NCBI RefSeq assembly: GCF_954871325.1
Contig: NC_088779.1
Location: 4,404,846 to 4,468,845, forward strand
Reading direction: 5' to 3'
DNA: 64,000 bases
Source of the DNA: Gordionus sp. m RMFG-2023
Lineage: Eukaryota > Nematomorpha > Gordioida > Chordodea > Parachordodidae
The notes under the pieces are model-generated. The model saw nothing but the letters and a program-made list of their open reading frames with translations. It had not been told where the DNA came from and searched no databases. This document shows positions 61,901 to 64,000 of the stretch, piece after piece. Position numbers and translations under genes: made by a program. Position 1 is the stretch's first letter. Every line of letters begins with the position of its first letter.

Positions 61901-64000
61901 TCCATAAAATATATAAAATATTGTCAGTTATTAAAAGATCTTTTAAAAGAGAAATAAGTTAAATGCTTAAATGTCTTGCATTAAATAAAATGTACGAAGG
62001 GAAACGCTAACTTAGCAAAATACTGGCAAAGGATGGGGGGGGGGTGGTATAAATATGCATTTTAGGTATATATATCAGAGGCCTGCAGGCCTGGCTCTAA
62101 ACCCTAAAGCCAAATATTTGAAATCGCAATTATTAGCTATAAAAATCAAAAATAAATATAATATATTTTTTAAAAATCCGGGCCGGGTCGTTATATATAT
62201 AAGAATTATCCGATATATTATTAACATATAAATGGGAATTACCCGGAGAATTGCAAGAAGATTGGGAAGCGTTACCGGCTTCGTTATAACTATCGTCATT
62301 GATACCGGTAGCCGATCGAAATTCGGAATGAGGCAAATTTTGGTTATTTTCATCTTCTCCGTCGTCTCTCGTTGACTGAAACAGTAACATATTGTTCCGA
62401 TGTCTCTTACCATCATTACTAATGTAATTCCCGTAATTAGAGTATTCGGTGTAAACCACTGGGGAAGATTTGATTTTAATAGTTCCCTTGAGTGGGTCTT
62501 CCTTTACGCATCGGGTCACGGGTTTATTAGTTGGATCACAGTTATCATCTAGGGAGGTTAAATTGTGACACCCTCCTCTGTCATCGCGTCTTTGGTAATA
62601 AGTTAATTCGCCGTCAATACAGTAAGGGGGCACCTTTTGATGTAAAGCGGAGGCGGAGGATAGGTGAGAAGAGTCAGGGGAGGCCTCCAACCCTCCTTCT
62701 TCTTCGCCCACTTTGTTATCCGGATGGAAGGGTAATGGTAGGTCGTTATCGCGACCACTGCCGTATATGTTACTGACGTTATTATTGGAAAATGGGCCCT
62801 CGTGATTTTGTACAGGGTGAAGAATTATGTTAGAAGAATTTAAATTATAAGAAGGTTCGGCCGAATTTTCGTTGAGGCATTGATTGTTGGAAGGCATGTA
62901 ATAAGGGTTGGGGTGATGGTGGTGATGCAATGTAGGCAAATGAGAAGGCTCTTGAGTCATTTGAGTTGGGTAGGGCCAGGTGTTATTATTGTACCTAGAA
63001 GGGGCGTGATGAGGCGACGGTGGATAATTGTTGTAAAAAAAATTGCCAAAATTGACGTGGTGATGGGTCGGGCAATCGTTGGAATTCAAACCGCTCAGAT
63101 AATATGGCGAAGCTTGACTATTAACTCTGTGATGGTTATAGTGTGCCATTCTAGCGTTGGCTAAATGGTATGGGTCATTGGTGCGATTGTTGGAAGAGGG
63201 AGCATAAAGGGGATGGTACTCGTTTTGATTCTTGTAGTGCAAGATATGATGGTGTATCGATGGATCCTGGGTATTTTGGAACCTTGAAGAACAGTATTCC
63301 TGTATATCGTTGTTGTACTTATTGTAAGCGGGTGGCAAGTCAGATGACAGCGATTTCGCGTTAGGGATATTGTAAGGCGAATCAGATTGTGATTCTGGCT
63401 TTATTTCACCGATAGACCTCGGTTGTTTATGGTGGATAGTTGTAATGTCGCTGAATTTGCTCTTAGGTTGAGTATAGTCCAATGATGCCGAATAAGAAGA
63501 GGAAGATGAATATAAAGGGTTAATACTGTGAATCTTGGATGATGGGTTTTGCAGGAGTGAATACGGGTATGGGTAGAGGGCCGAATAAGGATACAAGCAA
63601 GGAGCCGTGTCAATTAACGAATTATCGCATACAGTAACACAAGTTGTTATAAAGGCCATAGGGCTCGTAGAAGAATCGATTGTTCTATCGATCGAAATAG
63701 AGGAAATGTTGTTACCTTGATGCATTAATTGATTTTGATTATTCCGCCCAAAGTCTTGGTAAAAGTTATTGAAGTCGTCGCTGTCTATGCCTGTCATTTC
63801 TTTTTTGACGTTAATCGAGTTGATGGATTCTACGTTCATCGATGGTTGGTTTCTACAAATTTTTTGACTAAATGATGATGTATCATCGCAAACAAAAAAG
63901 AGCGGTTGCGTATTGACAGCGGGGCTCCTCACATGGTCATCATCTCCATTGTTATGAACGCCTCCTTCATTATTACCCCGTTTATTATGGGCCTTATATT
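46633..64000 (-). CDS. Abd-B: Abdominal-B-like posterior Hox gene (5' end open)
   Basis: Homeodomain transcription factor that, in the Abd-B/Hox9-13 group, specifies posterior body regions by binding DNA in the nucleus. Two coding exons are visible: 62243 to the window edge (at least 586 codons) and 46633-46997 (121 codons), separated by a 15,245-bp phase-1 intron. Joining GG|GTAATT to CTATAG|AA makes [18 protein letters not shown]; the EW just before the homeodomain and the lack of a YPWM motif fit Abd-B. The homeodomain (46798-46977) keeps F20, W48, F49 and N51, and its core [16 protein letters not shown] is the arthropod Abd-B type as I know it. Lophotrochozoan Post2 usually has RMKRKK where this has RMKNKK. 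A deuterostome posterior Hox is less likely. The N-terminal part is Asn/Ser/Tyr/His-rich and probably disordered. The reading frame is still open at 64000, so the start is not fixed. Confidence 0.9.
47109..47440. mobile_element. FB-F repeat in Abd-B intron
   Basis: 47109-47270 is a palindrome: ATGGAATGCATTCCAATAGG at left, TTGGAATGCGTTTCCAT at right, with inner AATACCCACC / GGGTGGGTATT. The flanking stretch to 47440 is also shared, in the same order, with 53790-53990. Confidence 0.6.
47930..48620. repeat. Dispersed GGGTAAAAATGG motifs
   Basis: Similar motifs occur at about 47960 (GCGGGTAAAAATGGTAACAC), 48310, 48405 and 48578 (TGGGGTAAAAATGGCACAC), all on the plus strand. They may be subrepeats of one decayed element; no inverted ends found. 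Confidence 0.4.
48717..48925. mobile_element. FB-A relic
   Basis: Left arm CATTTTGAGCCGATTTTTAA and inner GATATCCGAACCTTTGTGC readable; the outer right arm has been lost. Confidence 0.65.
49784..49955. mobile_element. FB-A relic, very diverged
   Basis: Order of GTTTAAAACGG, AAAACGGCCAATTCAA, GCTCATAATGGAAGAAAGG and CGAAATCTACGAGATTCAC follows the FB-A consensus, with many substitutions. Confidence 0.4.
49973..50318. mobile_element. FB-D palindromic element
   Basis: Left GATAGGTTCTAAATCGC and right GCGATTTAGAAACGGGAACC are inverted. The inner block TATTTCCTCCATTTTTAG recurs in the copy at 52026-52224. Confidence 0.6.
51018..51332. mobile_element. FB-C palindromic element, second copy
   Basis: Shares CCATTTTGGTAACCCAT / ATGGGTAACCAAAATGG, the loop, and the end ATTATTATATGTCATTGGG with 7228-7552. 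The left outer arm is partly decayed. Confidence 0.65.
51356..51625. mobile_element. FB-A copy, rearranged
   Basis: Starts TAGTGTTGTTAAACCGACCG. After about 85 bp it restarts with a second left-arm-like block (CAATTCAAGTCGATTTTCTA), so it may be two fused fragments. The right end is lost. The open frame at 51261-51632 spans this and FB-C. Confidence 0.6.
52026..52224. mobile_element. FB-D palindromic element, second copy
   Basis: Ends CGGTTCCCGTTCTAAATCGC and GCGATTTAGAACCTATCCC, inverted. Shares GTATTAATTA and TATTTCCTCCATTTTTAG with 49973-50318. Confidence 0.65.
52283..52603. mobile_element. FB-E palindromic element
   Basis: Arms of about 46 bp: left begins GGGGATATGGAATCCATGGG, right ends CCCACGGATTCCGTATCCCC, inverted with few mismatches and continuing to GATTTTAAATC. 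321 bp; single copy in the window; no coding. Confidence 0.75.
53790..53990. mobile_element. FB-F repeat, second copy
   Basis: Shares TTATAGGGTGGGTATTCTAC, TTGGAATGCATTTCC and CAAACTATCGCTTTACC with 47200-47440. Confidence 0.55.
54380..54535. mobile_element. FB-A copy, shortened right arm
   Basis: Left TAGTGTTGTTAAACAGCTCA; right GAAGTTTTAACAACATTA. GTACCCAGC and GTACCAGC flank it. About 70 bp shorter than full copies, with the loss in the right arm. Confidence 0.75.
54900..54993. mobile_element. hAT-like repeat fragment (CTCCTGGTAAAGCC end)
   Basis: ATAAAATTTATGGGGAAAAC, CCTACCTAATA and ACAAACTCCTGGTAAAGCCT match the 24.8 kb copy. Confidence 0.5.
54994..56336. other. Intron stretch, no gene recognised
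   Basis: Several overlapping short open frames at 55062-55435, one with a hydrophobic run ([19 protein letters not shown]), have no recognisable similarity or splice context. Treated as unexplained intronic sequence. Confidence 0.35.
56337..56986. mobile_element. GC-B type hAT element, 650 bp
   Basis: Ends TAGAGGTCTGCGAAGCCC and AGAATTTGCAGATCTCAA are inverted. Flanks GTTTAAAA and GTTTAAGG match at 6 of 8 bases. GCCCGGGG-type motifs lie in the right subterminal region. No coding found. Confidence 0.65.
57086..57155. repeat. Microsatellites GAAA and (CTCTT)9
   Basis: GAAAGAAAGAAAGAA at 57086-57100, then nine perfect CTCTT units at 57111-57155, directly joined to a half FB-A element. Confidence 0.9.
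57156..57270. mobile_element. Right half of FB-A beside microsatellite
   Basis: Starts in the loop (AAAGGTCTAGACATATATTA) and runs to CGAGCCGTTTAACAACTCTA. The left arm is absent; the (CTCTT)9 array sits where it should be. Confidence 0.8.
58068..58286. mobile_element. FB-G palindromic element
   Basis: Left GTTTTGATGATTTAATGAAA and right TTTCATTAAATCATCACAAC are inverted, arms about 65 bp. The ends resemble CAGTGTTG, so hAT kinship is possible. Single copy. Confidence 0.65.
59762..59965. repeat. Tandem duplication, period 110 bp
   Basis: TGAAACCTTTAGAAAGAATC followed by GATGGGGTACAATGGAATGG begins at 59762 and again at 59872. The second unit is slightly shorter and a few percent different. 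The open frame over it is accidental. Confidence 0.85.
59966..61687. other. Intron stretch, AT low complexity
   Basis: Poly-A/T rich with no recognised gene or element. A tyrosine-rich open frame at 60200-60391 reflects TAC/TAT simple sequence. Confidence 0.5.
61688..61888. mobile_element. FB-A copy near Abd-B 5' exon
   Basis: Ends TAGTGTTGGTTAAAAAGGCC and GGGCTTTTTAAACAACATTA. The inner block CAAATCTCGAGGGCTCCCAC is recognisable. No clear target duplication. Confidence 0.7.
62076..62190. mobile_element. GC-B copy 52 bp from Abd-B splice donor
   Basis: Left end CAGAGGCCTGCAGGCCTGG; GCTATAAAAATCAAAAATAA and TCCGGGCCGGG match the 10.37 kb copy. The right terminal repeat is missing. AT-rich flanks ATATATAT / TTATATAT match at 7 of 8 bases but are low complexity. 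Confidence 0.65.
62243..64000 (-). CDS. Abd-B: Abd-B-like 5' exon, start not seen
   Basis: Open on the minus strand from the window edge to the donor GTAATT (62242 downward). The visible residues run from [17 protein letters not shown] at the edge to SSCNSP at the splice. Composition is Asn, Ser, Tyr, His and Pro rich, with local runs ([40 protein letters not shown]) typical of low-complexity transactivation regions. The first in-frame ATG inside the window is in QPSMNVES (about 63838); an apparent start at 63932 is GTG and internal. Codons are far more GC-rich than the flanks. Confidence 0.85.

Noticed and set aside
62133-62242. Coding extension of the Abd-B 5' exon to 62133
   Set aside because: The splice to the homeodomain exon at 62243 restores an Abd-B-type EW linker; the extra codons come from intron and a transposon.
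62531-63364. Plus-strand open frames opposite the Abd-B exon
   Set aside because: Shadows of the GC-rich Abd-B coding strand, with no recognisable similarity.
63930-63932. Apparent start of the Abd-B protein at 63932
   Set aside because: The codon is GTG and the frame remains open with coding-like composition up to the window edge, so it is an internal Val.

Overview
The window is repeat-rich, very AT-rich nuclear DNA of an animal. It holds two host genes. The organism is most likely an ecdysozoan, perhaps an arthropod. The best clue is an Abdominal-B/posterior Hox homeodomain (minus strand, 46798-46977) with the arthropod-type core [16 protein letters not shown] and the tail RRMKNKK. Both genes are intron-containing with GT/AG junctions, and their exons are much richer in G+C than the surrounding sequence. 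I cannot name the species.

Layout. (1) 46-4677, plus strand: a complete six-exon SNF8 (VPS22/EAP30, ESCRT-II subunit) gene. The exons join in frame to 302 codons and align with human SNF8 over most of its length. (2) About 4.7-46.6 kb: roughly 42 kb with no host gene I can support. It is filled with decayed DNA transposons, MITEs, a few tRNA-headed SINEs, one broken LINE and short tandem repeats. (3) 46633 to the right edge, minus strand: the Abd-B-like gene. The 3' exon carries the homeodomain (46633-46997), the intron is 15.2 kb, and the 5' exon (62243 to beyond 64000) encodes at least 586 residues rich in Asn, Ser, Tyr and His. The start codon is not established and may lie outside the window.

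Mobile elements. hAT-superfamily elements dominate; several show 8-bp target-site duplications (TSDs). Labels used below: FB-A, a palindromic hAT MITE ending TAGTGTTGTTAAACGGCTC, about 15-17 copies; GC-B, short elements ending CAGAGACCTGCAGG with CGGGCCGGGC motifs; hAT-L (37710-39111), a deleted hAT copy with perfect 8-bp TSD and readable transposase C-terminus; hAT-H, elements with CAGG-GCGTACGCAGG-type ends next to G or C runs; hAT-K (16450-18593), with GGGGCGGACTGGC ends, nested in an hAT-H copy; hAT-J (19723-21394), a decayed hAT holding an FB-A copy. Further palindromic families (FB-C to FB-G) crowd the Abd-B intron. There is also a Tc1/mariner relic with long inverted repeats (8399-9443) and a possible piggyBac relic near 22.2 kb.

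The two host genes have no evident functional link: one acts in endosomal sorting, the other in posterior axial patterning. I found no operon, CRISPR array, rRNA, convincing tRNA gene, retrovirus-like element or new gene system. The most notable content is the density, nesting and placement of the hAT-derived palindromes, including one about 50 bp from the Abd-B splice donor.
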